Counted from the stretch's first letter, positions 8,603-18,897 are shown. The stretch: DNA of 64,000 nt from Ruegeria aquimaris (GCF_025751555.1 NZ_JAOWLB010000014.1:58975-122974), one strand, 5' to 3'. Program-made: numbers and translations. Notes: generated by a model from the letters alone, not told the origin.

Positions 8603-9745
8603 ATGAGCGGCAAGCGCAGCATCTTTGAAGAGGTATCCGGCGACACCCGCAAGGCGGTGGCGCAGCCGGGCATGATCGACCGGGGCCGGGGCGGGGCGCG
8701 GGGCGCCATCCGCGCCTGGCTGATGGTCCTCTTCGCGCTGGTGGTGGCGATGATCGTGGTGGGCGGGCTGACCCGGCTGACCGACAGCGGCCTGTCGATC
8801 ACCGAGTGGCGGCCTGTCACCGGGGCGCTGCCCCCGATGTCCGAGGCCGAATGGCAGGCGGAATTCGACAAGTACAAGCAGATCGACCAATGGCGCCTGC
8901 AAAACCAGTGGATGGAGCTGGGCGACTTCAAGTCGATCTATTGGTGGGAATGGGGGCACCGTCAACTGGGCCGCGTGATCGGGCTGGTCTGGGCGCTGGG
9001 ATATGCCGGTTTCCTGATTGCGCGGAAAATTCCGGCCGGATGGCACGGGCGCCTTTTGCTGCCGGGGGTCTTGGGCGGGATTCAGGGGGCGATCGGCTGG
9101 TGGATGGTCAGTTCCGGCGTCACAAAGGGAGCGGAGATGACATCCGTCGCCTCTTACAGGTTGGCGACACATCTGGGGCTGGCCTTTGTGATCCTGGGGC
9201 TATTGGCCTGGTACATGATGGCCCTGGGGCGCAGCGAGCGCGATCTGATGCAGGCCCGCCGTGCCAAGGAAACAAGGTTGTTTGGCCAGGCCACCGGCTG
9301 GATGCATTTTGCGTTTCTGCAAATCCTGATCGGCGCGCTGGTGGCGGGCATCGACGCGGGGCGGAACTTTGTCGACTGGCCGCTGATGGCGGGGCAATTC
9401 TTTCCGCCGGATGCCACCGAGCTGACGCCGCTTTGGCGCAACTTGTTCGAAAGCCCGGGACTTGTGCAGTTCATTCACCGGATGGTGGGTTACCTTCTGT
9501 TGGCCTATGGCATCATGGCCTGGCTCCGGGGGCGCCGCAGCGCCCATGCGCAGACGCGGTTTGCCTTTAACGCGGCCTTTGCCGCGCTGTTGTTGCAAGT
9601 GGTGCTGGGGATCGTGACGGTGCTGTATGCTGCACCGCTGCATATCGCCATCGTGCACCAGCTTATGGCGGTTGCGGTGTTTGTCCTGATCCTGCGGGCG
9701 CGGTTCCTCTGTGCCTATCCGATTGCAACCTCTGTCAGGGGATGA
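8603..9745 (+). CDS. ctaA: Heme A synthase (Cox15/CtaA)
   Basis: A 380-residue polytopic membrane protein converting heme O to heme A for cytochrome oxidase. The first membrane helix (AWLMVLFALVVAMIVVGGLT) is followed by RLTDSGLSITEWRPVTGALPP, a hallmark of the family. Conserved heme-ligand histidines sit in WEWGHRQLGR, LATHLGLAF, QFIHRMVGY and IVHQLMA. The start was chosen at MSGKRSIFEEV because GAGG precedes it; upstream in-frame codons extend it without family similarity. The last 4 nt overlap the next gene. Confidence 0.93.
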   Translation: MSGKRSIFEEVSGDTRKAVAQPGMIDRGRGGARGAIRAWLMVLFALVVAMIVVGGLTRLTDSGLSITEWRPVTGALPPMSEAEWQAEFDKYKQIDQWRLQNQWMELGDFKSIYWWEWGHRQLGRVIGLVWALGYAGFLIARKIPAGWHGRLLLPGVLGGIQGAIGWWMVSSGVTKGAEMTSVASYRLATHLGLAFVILGLLAWYMMALGRSERDLMQARRAKETRLFGQATGWMHFAFLQILIGALVAGIDAGRNFVDWPLMAGQFFPPDATELTPLWRNLFESPGLVQFIHRMVGYLLLAYGIMAWLRGRRSAHAQTRFAFNAAFAALLLQVVLGIVTVLYAAPLHIAIVHQLMAVAVFVLILRARFLCAYPIATSVRG

Positions 9746-11223
9746 CCAGAGTCATGACCGCATTTGACGATCTGATGACCTTTCAACGTGAAACCTCGGC
9801 CCTGGGACAGGTAGCCGGGCGACTTGGCTGGGATCAGGAAACCATGATGCCGAAAGGCGCGGCGCCGCAACGGGGTGAGGAGAAGGCGGCCATGGCCGCG
9901 ATCCTGCATGCCCGCCGCTGCGACCCGCGGGTGGCCGAATGGCTGGCGGCGGCAGAGGCGCCCGATCCCATCGGTGCGGCACAGCTGCGCGAGATCCGGC
10001 GCGCCTATGACCGGGCGACCAAGGTGCCTGCCGATCTGGCCCGGGCGCTTGCCCGAACCACCACGCGCGCGCATGGCATCTGGGCGCAGGCCCGCGCCGA
10101 CGAGGATGTGGCGGCCTTTCTGCCGGTGCTGGAGGAGGTCGTTGCGCTGCGTCGGCAAGAGGCGCAGGCGCTGGCCGACGACGGCGATCCCTATGACGCC
10201 CTGGTCGAGGATTACGAGCGCGCAACCACCGGCGCGCAGATCGCGGCGATTTTCGACGCGATGCGGCCGCGATTGGTGGCCTTGCGCGCGGCGGTCCTGG
10301 AACGCCCGGCCCCAAAGGCGCTGGACGGCAGTTTCGACGAGACCCGGCAAATGAAGCTGAGCCGCCAACTGGCGCGCGCCTTTGGCTATGACATGCATCA
10401 CGGGCGCGTGGACAAGGCGGTGCATCCGTTCAGCTCGGGGTCGGGTATGGACGTTCGCATCACAACGCGTACCAACCCGCTGGACCCGTTCAACTGCTTC
10501 TATTCAACGATTCACGAGGTCGGTCACGCCGCTTATGAGCAGAATATCAGCCGGGATTTCCTGCTGACCCCGCTGGGGCGGGGCGTCTCGATGGGGGTGC
10601 ACGAAAGCCAGAGCCGGATCTACGAGAACCAGTTGGGTCGCAGCCGTGCCTTTACCGGCTGGATGTATGGCCAGATGCGCGAAGCCTTTGGCGATTTCGG
10701 CGTCGAGGGGCCGGACGCGTTTTATGCCACCGTAAACACCGTGCATCGGGGGTACATCCGGACCGAGGCGGACGAGGTGCAGTACAACCTGCATGTCATG
10801 CTGCGGTTCGAACTGGAACACGCGCTGATATCGGGCGATCTGGCGGTTTGCGATCTGGAAGCCGCCTGGAACGACCGTTTCGAGGCCGATTTCGGCTATC
10901 CGGTCGACAAGCCGTCGAACGGGTGCCTTCAGGATGTGCACTGGTCCGAGGGGCTGTTCGGTTATTTCCCGACCTACAGCCTGGGCAATGTCTATGCCGG
11001 CTGCCTCTACCAGGCGCTGCGGCACGCGGTGCCGGATCTGGAGGATCAACTGGCCCTGGGCGATACCTCGGGTGCCACCGGCTGGCTGGCGGAAAATGTT
11101 CAGCGCCATGGTGGTTTGTACGAGCCGCGCGAAGTGATCGCACGGGCGAGCGGAATGGAACCGGGCCCCGAGCCACTGCTCGACTATCTCGAAGCGAAGT
11201 TCGGCGCGCTCTACGGGCTTTGA
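9742..11223 (+). CDS. Carboxypeptidase M32 (thermostable carboxypeptidase 1 family)
   Basis: A 493-residue zinc metallocarboxypeptidase. The metal-binding HEVGH is at residues 258-262 in YSTIHEVGHAAYEQ, and the substrate-recognition MGVHESQSRIYENQLGRS follows about 30 residues later. MDVRITTRTNPLDPFNCF is another family block. It would trim C-terminal residues from peptides in the cytoplasm. The ATG overlaps the ctaA stop (ATGA); a second ATG at 9754 is an equally plausible start and gives the more usual N-terminus MTAFDDLM. Confidence 0.92.
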   Translation: MTRVMTAFDDLMTFQRETSALGQVAGRLGWDQETMMPKGAAPQRGEEKAAMAAILHARRCDPRVAEWLAAAEAPDPIGAAQLREIRRAYDRATKVPADLARALARTTTRAHGIWAQARADEDVAAFLPVLEEVVALRRQEAQALADDGDPYDALVEDYERATTGAQIAAIFDAMRPRLVALRAAVLERPAPKALDGSFDETRQMKLSRQLARAFGYDMHHGRVDKAVHPFSSGSGMDVRITTRTNPLDPFNCFYSTIHEVGHAAYEQNISRDFLLTPLGRGVSMGVHESQSRIYENQLGRSRAFTGWMYGQMREAFGDFGVEGPDAFYATVNTVHRGYIRTEADEVQYNLHVMLRFELEHALISGDLAVCDLEAAWNDRFEADFGYPVDKPSNGCLQDVHWSEGLFGYFPTYSLGNVYAGCLYQALRHAVPDLEDQLALGDTSGATGWLAENVQRHGGLYEPREVIARASGMEPGPEPLLDYLEAKFGALYGL

Positions 11224-11306
11224 CCCAACAAATCATCGGGCGGCCGCCGGGACAACGGTGGCCGCGTCGTTTCGTGTTACGCTGTTCCGATCGGAGGGAC
11301 ACGCCC

Positions 11307-11771
11307 ATGGACGAACTCAATCTGAACAACCCGGTCTTCGTGACCTATACCATCGCCTCGGCGCTTTTGGTGCTCAAGCTCATGGGGCAGGGTTGGATGA
11401 CCGTTTATCGTATGATGCGGGTGGATGGCGGATTTGTCAGCCCCGAAGACCTGCGCAAGACGCCGCTGAACCCCAATCCGCGTCCGCAACAACTCGATAC
11501 CGACGATTATGTCGACCGGTCCCGGCGGATGCACCGGAACGATCTGGAAAACATTCCGGGATTCTGGATGGCGGGGTTTCTTATGGTCATGGTTTCGCCG
11601 CCGCTTTGGCTGGCCCAATGCCTGATGTACGGTTTCGTCGCCGCACGGGCGGCCCATGCACTGGCTTATGCCACAAAGCAGACCCATGACGTCCGGGCAA
11701 CATTCTATACGATCGGATCCCTGATCGTTATCTTCATGGCGCTTTATGTCCTTTGGGCGATGCTTTTCTAA
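11307..11771 (+). CDS. MAPEG family membrane protein
   Basis: A 154-residue protein with about four membrane helices, for example FVTYTIASALLVLKLMGQGW at the N-terminus and IGSLIVIFMALYVLWAMLF at the end. The loop contains HRNDLENIPGFWMAG, matching the RxxRxHxNDxEN-type signature of MAPEG proteins (glutathione transferase/eicosanoid family). GGAGGG precedes the ATG by 8 nt. Its stop overlaps the stop of the converging gene. Enzymatic role unknown. Confidence 0.8.
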   Translation: MDELNLNNPVFVTYTIASALLVLKLMGQGWMTVYRMMRVDGGFVSPEDLRKTPLNPNPRPQQLDTDDYVDRSRRMHRNDLENIPGFWMAGFLMVMVSPPLWLAQCLMYGFVAARAAHALAYATKQTHDVRATFYTIGSLIVIFMALYVLWAMLF

Positions 11772-12118
11772 AGCAGCGCCATGCGCTCGGCCCGCTCGGG
11801 ATCGGGGAAGGGGCGGTAGAGGCCGAATTCCGACCGCGCAATCAGGGCACTGACAGCGCCGTAAAGCCGCTCGACCTCTTCGTCATGCTCGCCCAGCACC
11901 CGAAACGCGCGGTCCAGCTGGGTCATGTCGTCAAACTCGATCTCCAGCAGGAAATCGCGGCAGCTGTCGGCGGCCAGGTTCAGCTTGCGCCGTAAAAGCC
12001 GCCAAGAGCGGATCACGCCGCGCGCCCTCAGATACCCCATCCAGTGATCGACGGCGGCGGCAAAGGCCAGCGCCTTTGCCTCGTGTTTCAGATCTATCGC
12101 GCAGTGATAAAGGTTCAT
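11768..12118 (-). CDS. Conserved small protein (possibly DUF6614)
   Basis: A 116-residue soluble protein beginning MNLYHCAIDLKHEAKALAFA and ending ERAERMALL, rich in Arg and Leu, with no membrane segment or catalytic motif that I recognise. I associate it from memory with a short Rhodobacterales family called DUF6614, with low certainty. It sits between two converging transcription units: 4 nt of stop-codon overlap with the MAPEG gene on one side, the gyrA terminator on the other. Confidence 0.6.
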   Translation of the reverse strand: MNLYHCAIDLKHEAKALAFAAAVDHWMGYLRARGVIRSWRLLRRKLNLAADSCRDFLLEIEFDDMTQLDRAFRVLGEHDEEVERLYGAVSALIARSEFGLYRPFPDPERAERMALL

Positions 12119-12191
12119 GGCCGGACCGTCCCCTGTGACCGTTCGGGCCAGATTGACGCGACAGCGATTGCCAACAGGTTAAAGGCAAAAG

Positions 12192-12217
12192 AAAAGGCGC
12201 GGTCTCCCGCGCCTTTT
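12192..12217 (-). terminator. Rho-independent terminator of gyrA
   Basis: Perfect 11-bp stem AAAAGGCGCGG / CCGCGCCTTTT with a TCTC loop, followed on the minus strand by T-rich sequence (TTTTCTTTTG). It begins about 19 nt beyond the gyrA stop. Runs of A and T on both sides would let it work in the other direction too, but no plus-strand gene ends here. Confidence 0.85.
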
Positions 12218-12235
12218 TCCGGCTTTTGGAGCATA

Positions 12236-14977
12236 TTACTCCGCGCCGTCCTCTTCTTCGTCATTCTGTTCGGCGATACGGGCGACGCTGACCACTTCTT
12301 CGCCCGGTGCCGTGTTGAAGACACGCACGCCGCCTGCACTGCGAGAGCGAAACGAGATTCCGTCAACCGGAACCCGGATCGACTGGCCGCCCGAGGTGGC
12401 CAGCATGATCTGGTCATCCATCAGGACCGGGAAGGAGGCCGCCAGCGTGCCGCCACGCGGGCCTGCCGAGATTGCCTTGACCCCCTGGCCACCGCGCCCA
12501 CGCACCGGATAGTCATGCGAGGACGACAGCTTGCCCAGGCCGGTGACCGTGATGGTCAGGATCAGGTCCTGCGCATCCAGCATCTCCTGATACCGCTCGT
12601 CGGTCAGGACGCCGGCGCCTTCGACGGCATCCTCGTCCGCGTCTGCGGCGTCATCCTCCATCTCGGCGCCCAGAATGGTGCGGAACCGCTTGATGAATTC
12701 GGCGCGCTCCCAAGGCTCGGCGTCGAAATGACGGATCACAGACATCGACACCACCTTGTCGCCGTTCAGCAGGCGCACACCGCGCACCCCGGTGGAGTCG
12801 CGGCCCTTGAACACACGCACCTCGGTGGTCGGGAAGCGGATGGCGCGCCCCGCATCGGTCACCAGCATGACATCGTCATCCTCGGAACAGATGCGCGCAT
12901 TCACCAGTTCCACGCCCTCGGGCAGTTTCATGGCGATCTTGCCGTTCCTTTTCACATTCGTGAAATCGCTCAAGGCGTTACGGCGCACATCTCCAGCACT
13001 TGTGGCGAAGAAGATTTGCAGATCGTCCCAATGTTCCTCGTCCACATCCACCGGCATGATCGCGGCAATCGAAACACCACTTGGGATCGGCAGGATGTTG
13101 ACGATGGCCTTGCCCTTGCCGGTGCGCCCCGACTGCGGCAGGCGCCAGGTCTTGAGCTTGTAGACCATGCCGTCGGTGGTAAAGAACAGAAGCTGGGTAT
13201 GCGTATTGGCCACAAAGAGGGTGGTGACCACGTCCTCTTCCTTGGTCTGCATGCCGCTCAGCCCCTTGCCGCCGCGTTTCTGCGCGCGGAAATCGGCCAG
13301 CGGGGTGCGCTTGATATAGCCGCCCGAAGTCACGGTCACCACCATATCCTCGCGCTCGATCAGGTCCTCGTCGTCCAGATCACCGGCCCAGTCGACGATC
13401 TCGGTACGGCGGGGCACGGCAAAAGCGTCTTTCACCTCGCGCAACTCATCGGCGATGATGCCCATGATGCGTTCGCGCGAACCGAGAATCTCAAGGTATT
13501 CCTTGATCTTACCGGCCAGAACCTCCAGCTCGTCGGTGACTTCCTTGACGCCCAGCTGGGTCAGGCGCTGCAAGCGCAGGTCAAGGATGGCGCGGGCCTG
13601 CACCTCGGTCAGGTTATAGGTGCCGTCTTCGTTCATCCGCGACAGCGGGTCGTCGATAAGCCGCAGATACCCGGCGATCTCGGCGGCGGGCCAGCGGCGG
13701 GTCATCAGTTTCTCACGCGCGTCCGCCGCATCGGCCGAGGCGCGAATGGTCGCGACCACCTCGTCCACATTGGACACAGCCACCGCAAGACCGCACAAGA
13801 CATGGCTGCGCTCGCGCGCCTTGCGCAGGTCATAGGCGGTGCGTCGTGCGACAACTTCTTCGCGGAAGTCTATGAAACTGGTAAGAAAACGCCTCAGCGT
13901 CAGCTGCTCTGGGCGACCGCCGTTCAGCGCCAGCATGTTGCAGCCAAACGAGGTCTGCATGGGCGAGAACCGATAGAGCTGGTTCAGCACCACCTCGGGC
14001 GTGGCGTCGCGCTTCAGCTCGACCACCACGCGCACGCCGTTGCGGTCGCTTTCATCCTGCACATGTGCGACGCCTTCGATGCGTTTCTCGCGCACCGCCT
14101 CGGCGATCTTTTCGATCATCGCGGCCTTGTTCACCTGATAGGGGATCTCGTCGACGATGATGGCATAGCGGTCCTTGCGCAGTTCCTCGACGCGGGTCTT
14201 GGCGCGGATGATGACGCTGCCGCGCCCCTCCAGATAGGCCTTGCGCGCGCCCGAGCGGCCCAGCATGACGCCGCCGGTGGGGAAATCGGGGCCGGGCACA
14301 TAGTCGATCAGCTGTTCGCTGGTCAGGTCCGGGTCGTCGATCAGCGCCAGTGTGGCGTCGACCACCTCGCCCAGGTTATGGGGCGGGATATTGGTCGCCA
14401 TGCCAACGGCGATACCACCCGCGCCATTGACCAGCATGTTCGGAAACCGCGCCGGAAGAACCGTGGGCTCACGATCCTTGCCGTCGTAATTGTCTTGAAA
14501 ATCAACGGTTTCTTTCTCGATATCCGCCAGCATGAAGGCCGCCGGCTTGTCCATCCGCACCTCGGTGTAGCGCATCGCGGCGGGGTTGTCGCCGTCCATC
14601 GAGCCGAAGTTGCCCTGTCCGTCCAGAAGCGGCAGGGACATCGAGAAATCCTGGGCCATGCGGACGAGGGCGTCGTAGATCGCGCTGTCGCCATGGGGGT
14701 GGTACTTACCCATGACGTCGCCGACGGGACGGGCCGATTTGCGATAGGATTTGTCGTGCGTGTTGCCGGTCTCATGCATCGCATAGAGGATGCGCCGGTG
14801 CACCGGTTTCAGCCCGTCGCGCAGATCGGGAATGGCACGGCTGACGATGACCGACATCGCATAGTCGAGATACGAGGTGCGCATCTCGGATTCGATGGAG
14901 ACGGTCGGCCCCGCATAGGCGCTGCGCGAGCGCGGTGTTTCGTCTTCGTTTTCAGGGGTTTCTGGCGTATCGCTCAC
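12236..14977 (-). CDS. gyrA: DNA gyrase subunit A
   Basis: A 913-residue breakage-reunion subunit of DNA gyrase. The catalytic tyrosine is Y137 in [10 protein letters not shown]. The quinolone-resistance region [17 protein letters not shown] keeps Ser98 and Asp102, the equivalents of E. coli Ser83 and Asp87, so the sensitive residues are present. A GyrA box (KRGGKG in [13 protein letters not shown]) marks the DNA-wrapping C-terminal beta-pinwheel and separates gyrase from ParC. The start is GTG. The acidic C-terminal tail (EEEDGAE) is usual for gyrase. Its own terminator follows. Confidence 0.97.
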   Translation of the reverse strand: MSDTPETPENEDETPRSRSAYAGPTVSIESEMRTSYLDYAMSVIVSRAIPDLRDGLKPVHRRILYAMHETGNTHDKSYRKSARPVGDVMGKYHPHGDSAIYDALVRMAQDFSMSLPLLDGQGNFGSMDGDNPAAMRYTEVRMDKPAAFMLADIEKETVDFQDNYDGKDREPTVLPARFPNMLVNGAGGIAVGMATNIPPHNLGEVVDATLALIDDPDLTSEQLIDYVPGPDFPTGGVMLGRSGARKAYLEGRGSVIIRAKTRVEELRKDRYAIIVDEIPYQVNKAAMIEKIAEAVREKRIEGVAHVQDESDRNGVRVVVELKRDATPEVVLNQLYRFSPMQTSFGCNMLALNGGRPEQLTLRRFLTSFIDFREEVVARRTAYDLRKARERSHVLCGLAVAVSNVDEVVATIRASADAADAREKLMTRRWPAAEIAGYLRLIDDPLSRMNEDGTYNLTEVQARAILDLRLQRLTQLGVKEVTDELEVLAGKIKEYLEILGSRERIMGIIADELREVKDAFAVPRRTEIVDWAGDLDDEDLIEREDMVVTVTSGGYIKRTPLADFRAQKRGGKGLSGMQTKEEDVVTTLFVANTHTQLLFFTTDGMVYKLKTWRLPQSGRTGKGKAIVNILPIPSGVSIAAIMPVDVDEEHWDDLQIFFATSAGDVRRNALSDFTNVKRNGKIAMKLPEGVELVNARICSEDDDVMLVTDAGRAIRFPTTEVRVFKGRDSTGVRGVRLLNGDKVVSMSVIRHFDAEPWERAEFIKRFRTILGAEMEDDAADADEDAVEGAGVLTDERYQEMLDAQDLILTITVTGLGKLSSSHDYPVRGRGGQGVKAISAGPRGGTLAASFPVLMDDQIMLATSGGQSIRVPVDGISFRSRSAGGVRVFNTAPGEEVVSVARIAEQNDEEEDGAE

Positions 14978-15168
14978 GTAGGCTGCCCGTTCTGTGTGCA
15001 GGTTCTATATGTTGTGGGCGCATCATAACAGACCCCGTACATAAGGTGCAATGCATGGAGCGAAATTAGCCTGGCAGCCACAGAGACAAAGTGCCAACAT
15101 ACTGTTTTTATGGATTTTTTACTGGAATCAGGCATTCTGAATGAACCGGGGGCAACTGGAGGTTCAAA

Positions 15169-15438
15169 ATGGGCACAACAGAAACCGAGCTGATGCTGAA
15201 GGGGTATGGGCTGACGACGGCGGAATTCTTCTATCACATGCCGGACCATATCCATGTGCTGAATACCTTTGTCTGGCAGGATTACGACCTTGCGCCGGAC
15301 CATCCGAAACTGTTCGGTTTCATCGAGTTCTGGCAGCGCGAGATAGACGGGCCGCTGCATTCGGTGCGGTTTACCCATCGCAAGATGATCTCGCCGGGCG
15401 AATGGCGCAACGTGGTGGGAGAGTTCCTGTTACATTGA
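15169..15438 (+). CDS. usg: Usg family protein
   Basis: An 89-residue protein with ELMLKGYGLTTAEFFYHMPD, HVLNTFVWQDYDLAPDHPKL and PLHSVRFTHRKMISPGEWR. This is a short alphaproteobacterial family first named usg for its place upstream of trp genes in Caulobacter. Here no trp genes are adjacent. The function is unknown. A strong GGAGG lies 6 nt before the ATG. It diverges from gyrA across 191 bp, where both promoters must lie although I could not assign clear boxes. Confidence 0.82.
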   Translation: MGTTETELMLKGYGLTTAEFFYHMPDHIHVLNTFVWQDYDLAPDHPKLFGFIEFWQREIDGPLHSVRFTHRKMISPGEWRNVVGEFLLH

Positions 15439-15486
15439 ATTGACCGATTTGTACCGGGGTCAGAGCGGAAATTGACCGTTTTGTAC
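15438..15486 (+). repeat. Short direct repeat downstream of usg
   Basis: AATTGACCGATTTGTAC at 15438-15454 and AATTGACCGTTTTGTAC at 15470-15486, 16 of 17 bases identical with a 32-bp period. The first copy overlaps the usg stop. Spacing of about three helical turns would suit a protein-binding pair, but no promoter is evident. A small relic duplication is equally possible. Confidence 0.5.
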
Positions 15487-15492
15487 AACAAA

Positions 15493-15527
15493 AATGGCAC
15501 CCGGACGGGCCGTATCCGGGCGCCATT
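15493..15527 (-). terminator. Terminator between usg and the lysozyme-like gene
   Basis: Inverted repeat AATGGCACCCGGA / TCCGGGCGCCATT around a GCGGGCCGTA-like loop (one A/G wobble). On the minus strand it ends in TTTTTGTTG, making a good rho-independent terminator 13 nt past the stop of the lysozyme-like gene. Confidence 0.75.
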
Positions 15528-15540
15528 CCGGCGGGTGTGG

Positions 15541-16236
15541 TCAGTGCCGGTCGCGTTCGATCAGCTCGTATTGCGCGGCCAGATGTTCGGGTGACGGGAG
15601 CATCGGGGACTGGTCGTCTTCCAGCGTCTGGCCCTCGGTTTCCATTGCTGCGTCCGCGCGTTCCAGCGCGTCGAGAAAGCGGGTGGCGTAGACGGCGATC
15701 TCGTGCGCGCGGTCGAGTACGTTGACGGTGCGCCGGGCGTTGACAAAATCCTGATGGGTCGCGTTGACGTAATGCGGCAGGCCGTGGCCGTGACCATTGA
15801 AGTCACCCGCCATCATGCCGCCGACCAGAACCCGGATCGCGACCTCGGCCCTGAGCGCGAGGTCGGGCTCGGCCACCAACGGTACGCCGAGTTTCTCCTC
15901 TTGCCGTTCATAATTGCGGTGCCAGGTCAGCTGAACATAGCCGCGCCCGTAATAGGCATGGCCATGCGGCGGCACCGATTGGGCATAGGGTTTATGCGCC
16001 AGCCGTGCGCGCGCCTGGGCATCGGAATTGGCGAAGGTCTCGCGCACCGGGGCCATCTTCAACCCCACCTCGGCGCGGACGGTGGCCAGGACATAGGCCA
16101 GCTGGTTCCTGGGATTGGCGGCATGGGCCTGATCCCAGAAGGCGAGAACTGCGTTGATATTGTCCACCGCGCTTTGCGACAGGCTGCCGCCGAAAATCGA
16201 GCGGCGGATATTGGCATAAAAGACTGCATGGTCCAT
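15541..16236 (-). CDS. GH19-type chitinase/lysozyme-like protein
   Basis: A 231-residue protein with the family-19 glycoside hydrolase core: an early catalytic Glu candidate in YVLATVRAEVGLKMAPVRE, the block YYGRGYVQLTWHRNYERQ, and EPDLALRAEVAIRVLVGGM. Such proteins cut chitin or peptidoglycan and are common as phage endolysins. There is no signal peptide and no phage neighbour, so export would need a holin or another route. AAGGGTGAT precedes the ATG. It is separated from the upstream radical SAM gene by 112 bp. Confidence 0.75.
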   Translation of the reverse strand: MDHAVFYANIRRSIFGGSLSQSAVDNINAVLAFWDQAHAANPRNQLAYVLATVRAEVGLKMAPVRETFANSDAQARARLAHKPYAQSVPPHGHAYYGRGYVQLTWHRNYERQEEKLGVPLVAEPDLALRAEVAIRVLVGGMMAGDFNGHGHGLPHYVNATHQDFVNARRTVNVLDRAHEIAVYATRFLDALERADAAMETEGQTLEDDQSPMLPSPEHLAAQYELIERDRH

Positions 16237-16348
16237 GAAAATCACCCTTAAAACAACAGGATGACCGCGAAATGCTGCGGTCACATGCCGATAATGCGCG
16301 GCATGCGTGCGCAGTGTACCACATCTTCGCGCAGAAATCGTGCGCTGA

Positions 16349-17302
16349 TCAGGCCGAGCAGCTGGCACCGCCCAACACGCAGAACTTGGCGCAATGGGGG
16401 TGGTTGAGATGCACGTCCGCCTCGGCCTGTTCCAGTGTTTCGCCCATCTCGAACTCGGGCGCATAGGGCAAGAGGGTGCAGGCCAGCACCACCGGGCGCG
16501 CGGCGCCCTTGCGCTTGACCACCATGCGCGAGCTGGCGCACATCACCTGATCAGGATGCTTGCCCAGAATATCCCAGCAGGCGGTGGTGATTTCCGGGAC
16601 CTCGACGGTTTCGTCCATCTCTGGGAAAAGCACTGTCTGGCCTGGATCTTGCGCGTCGATATTGAAGTTGTTCTCGCGGTAGAGCGCAGCATAACCGTCG
16701 CGCGCTTCGGCCTCGCTTTCGTGCCAGACGGCGCGGCCCGCGACGGTCATCCGGACCCCGGCATCGCGCAGGAAACGCATGCCTTGCAAGCTGCGTTCGA
16801 AACTGCCCGCGCCGCGTTCGGCATCGTGCCGGGCGGCGGTGTGATGATCGACCGAAACCCGCAGGGTGAGCCGATTGCCATATTCGGCGGCAAGCGCGCG
16901 CACGCCCTCGCGCATCTTTCTGCGCATCATCGGGCGCATGGCATTGGTGAGGATCAGCACCTCGTAGCCGCGCTCCAGAGCGGCGCGGGCCATGTCGAGG
17001 ATCTGGGAATTCATGAATGGCTCGCCGCCGGTAAAGCCGATCTCGCGCACCGGCCAGCCCCGTTCGGTGATCTGGTCAAGATATGCGCGCACTTCGTCGG
17101 CGGTGATATAGACCAGCGCGTCGTTCGTCGGGCTGGACAGGATATAGCAGTTGGCGCATTCGATATTGCAGAGCGTGCCGGTGTTGAACCACAGGGTTTC
17201 CGGATGCGTCAGAGCCACGCTGGCGCGGGTCTCGCCCCTGGCTGTCACGAATCTGTCCTGAAACTTGCCTATGTTGGCGGACTGGTGCGCCTGATCTTTC
17301 AT
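16349..17302 (-). CDS. Radical SAM protein
   Basis: A 317-residue protein with the cluster motif CNIECANC (CxxxCxxC) near residue 46, then GFTGGEPFMN, the GGE element of the radical SAM core. The C-terminus is cysteine-rich (HCAKFCVLGGASCSA), suggesting an auxiliary ligand set as in SPASM/twitch proteins. Start chosen at the ATG before KDQAHQSANIGK; an upstream TTG at 17371 adds 23 residues. Substrate is unknown, and no peptide precursor or cofactor gene is adjacent. Confidence 0.82.
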   Translation of the reverse strand: MKDQAHQSANIGKFQDRFVTARGETRASVALTHPETLWFNTGTLCNIECANCYILSSPTNDALVYITADEVRAYLDQITERGWPVREIGFTGGEPFMNSQILDMARAALERGYEVLILTNAMRPMMRRKMREGVRALAAEYGNRLTLRVSVDHHTAARHDAERGAGSFERSLQGMRFLRDAGVRMTVAGRAVWHESEAEARDGYAALYRENNFNIDAQDPGQTVLFPEMDETVEVPEITTACWDILGKHPDQVMCASSRMVVKRKGAARPVVLACTLLPYAPEFEMGETLEQAEADVHLNHPHCAKFCVLGGASCSA

Positions 17303-17460
17303 CTTGCCTGCCTGCTTGCGGTACCGTTTTGCATCTAGCCCAAGCTGTGGGAAAAGATAAAGTCGGCACAATAACTTTGACGGGTTTGTGATACGGCGAG
17401 AGGAAAGTTATGTTTGCGCTAACAGTGGACAGGACGGCGGCGGGGCGGTAAGGACGGGCC

Positions 17461-18897
17461 ATGGTATCGCGCGTCATTCCTGTCGACCCGTTCGACCTGG
17501 TGGTTTTTGGCGGCACGGGCGATCTTGCCCGGCGCAAGATTATGCCTGCGCTGTTCCGGCGCTGTGTCGCGGGGCAGATCCCCGACGCGGCGCGGATCGT
17601 CGGCGTTGCGCGTCATGAACATGACAGCGAGTCCTACCGGGCGCTGATCGCCGAGAGCCTGCGCGGGGAGAATGCGGACCCCTGCCAGATGGAAGGGTTT
17701 CTGCGGCGGCTGGAGTACCGGGCGCTGGATGCCACCCGACCCGAGGGCTGGGACGCGCTGGCCGTCGGGATGGGGCAGGGTGTGCGGGCGTTTTACTTCT
17801 CGGTCAGCCCCGACCTGTTCGGGGCATTGGCGGAACGCTTGCACGCGCATGGGCTGGTGACGCCCGGCGCGCGGATCGTGGTCGAGAAACCCTTTGGCCA
17901 CGATCTGGAGAGTGCGCGGGCGCTGAACCGGGTGCTGGCGGCGCATTTCCGCGAGGACCAGACCTATCGCATCGACCATTACCTGGGCAAGGAGACGGTG
18001 CAGAACCTGATGGCGGTGCGGTTCGGCAACATGCTGTTCGAACCGCTGTGGAACAGCCAGTATGTGGATCATATCCAGATCACCGTGGCCGAAAGCGTGG
18101 GTGTGGGGGCGCGGGGCGCCTATTACGATCATGCAGGCGCGATGCGGGACATGATGCAGAACCACCTGATGCAGCTCTTGTGCCTGATCGCGATGGAGCC
18201 GCCGGCGAAGTTTGACCCCGATGCGGTACGCGACGAAAAGCTGAAGGTGATCCGGGCGCTGGACGCGGTCAAACCGCACCATATCGTGCGCGGGCAATAT
18301 GCCGATGGTGAGGGTTGTGGTTATCGCGCCGAGGTGGGCGATCCGCGGACGACGACGGAAACCTATGTGGCGCTGCGGGCGCATATCAGCAACTGGCGGT
18401 GGGCGGGCACGCCCTTCTACCTGCGCACCGGCAAGCGGCTGGTGGCGCGGTCCTCGGTCATCAACGTGATGTTCAAGGACGCGCCGCATTCGATCTTTGG
18501 CGAGGAGGCGGGGCGGCATGCCAATGTGCTGTCGATCCGGTTGCAGCCGAACGAGGGCATCACGCTGAAGGTGACGATCAAGGAGCCGGGGCCGGGCGGC
18601 ATGCGGCTGGTCGATGTGCCGCTGGACATGAGCTTTGCCAAGGCGCTGGGGCCCGAGAACCAGAACCCGCCCGATGCCTATGAACGCTTGATCATGGATG
18701 TGATCCGGGGCAATCAGACCCTGTTCATGCGCGGTGACGAGGTCGAGGCGGCCTGGGCCTGGACCGATCCGATCATCGCCGGGTGGCAGGCGCGGGGCGA
18801 TGTGCCCAAACCCTATGAGTGTGGCAGCACCGGGCCGGGCGACGCCGAGCTGCTGATGAAACGTGACGGTCGCCGCTGGCAGGGGATAAATCCATGA
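17461..18897 (+). CDS. zwf: Glucose-6-phosphate 1-dehydrogenase
   Basis: A 478-residue enzyme oxidising glucose 6-phosphate to the 6-phosphogluconolactone. The N-terminal dinucleotide motif is VFGGTGDLARRKIMPALF, and the active-site block is YRIDHYLGKETVQNLMAVRFG. AAGGA precedes the ATG. The stop overlaps the pgl start by 4 nt (ATGA), so the two are translationally coupled, and pgi follows closely. The three together feed the Entner-Doudoroff and pentose phosphate routes; edd and eda are not in the window. Confidence 0.96.
   Translation: MVSRVIPVDPFDLVVFGGTGDLARRKIMPALFRRCVAGQIPDAARIVGVARHEHDSESYRALIAESLRGENADPCQMEGFLRRLEYRALDATRPEGWDALAVGMGQGVRAFYFSVSPDLFGALAERLHAHGLVTPGARIVVEKPFGHDLESARALNRVLAAHFREDQTYRIDHYLGKETVQNLMAVRFGNMLFEPLWNSQYVDHIQITVAESVGVGARGAYYDHAGAMRDMMQNHLMQLLCLIAMEPPAKFDPDAVRDEKLKVIRALDAVKPHHIVRGQYADGEGCGYRAEVGDPRTTTETYVALRAHISNWRWAGTPFYLRTGKRLVARSSVINVMFKDAPHSIFGEEAGRHANVLSIRLQPNEGITLKVTIKEPGPGGMRLVDVPLDMSFAKALGPENQNPPDAYERLIMDVIRGNQTLFMRGDEVEAAWAWTDPIIAGWQARGDVPKPYECGSTGPGDAELLMKRDGRRWQGINP

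Noticed and set aside
12044..15028. A 994-codon open frame antisense to gyrA
   Set aside because: High GC and codon bias leave the complementary frame open. It has no recognisable domain, and gyrA on the other strand is unmistakable.
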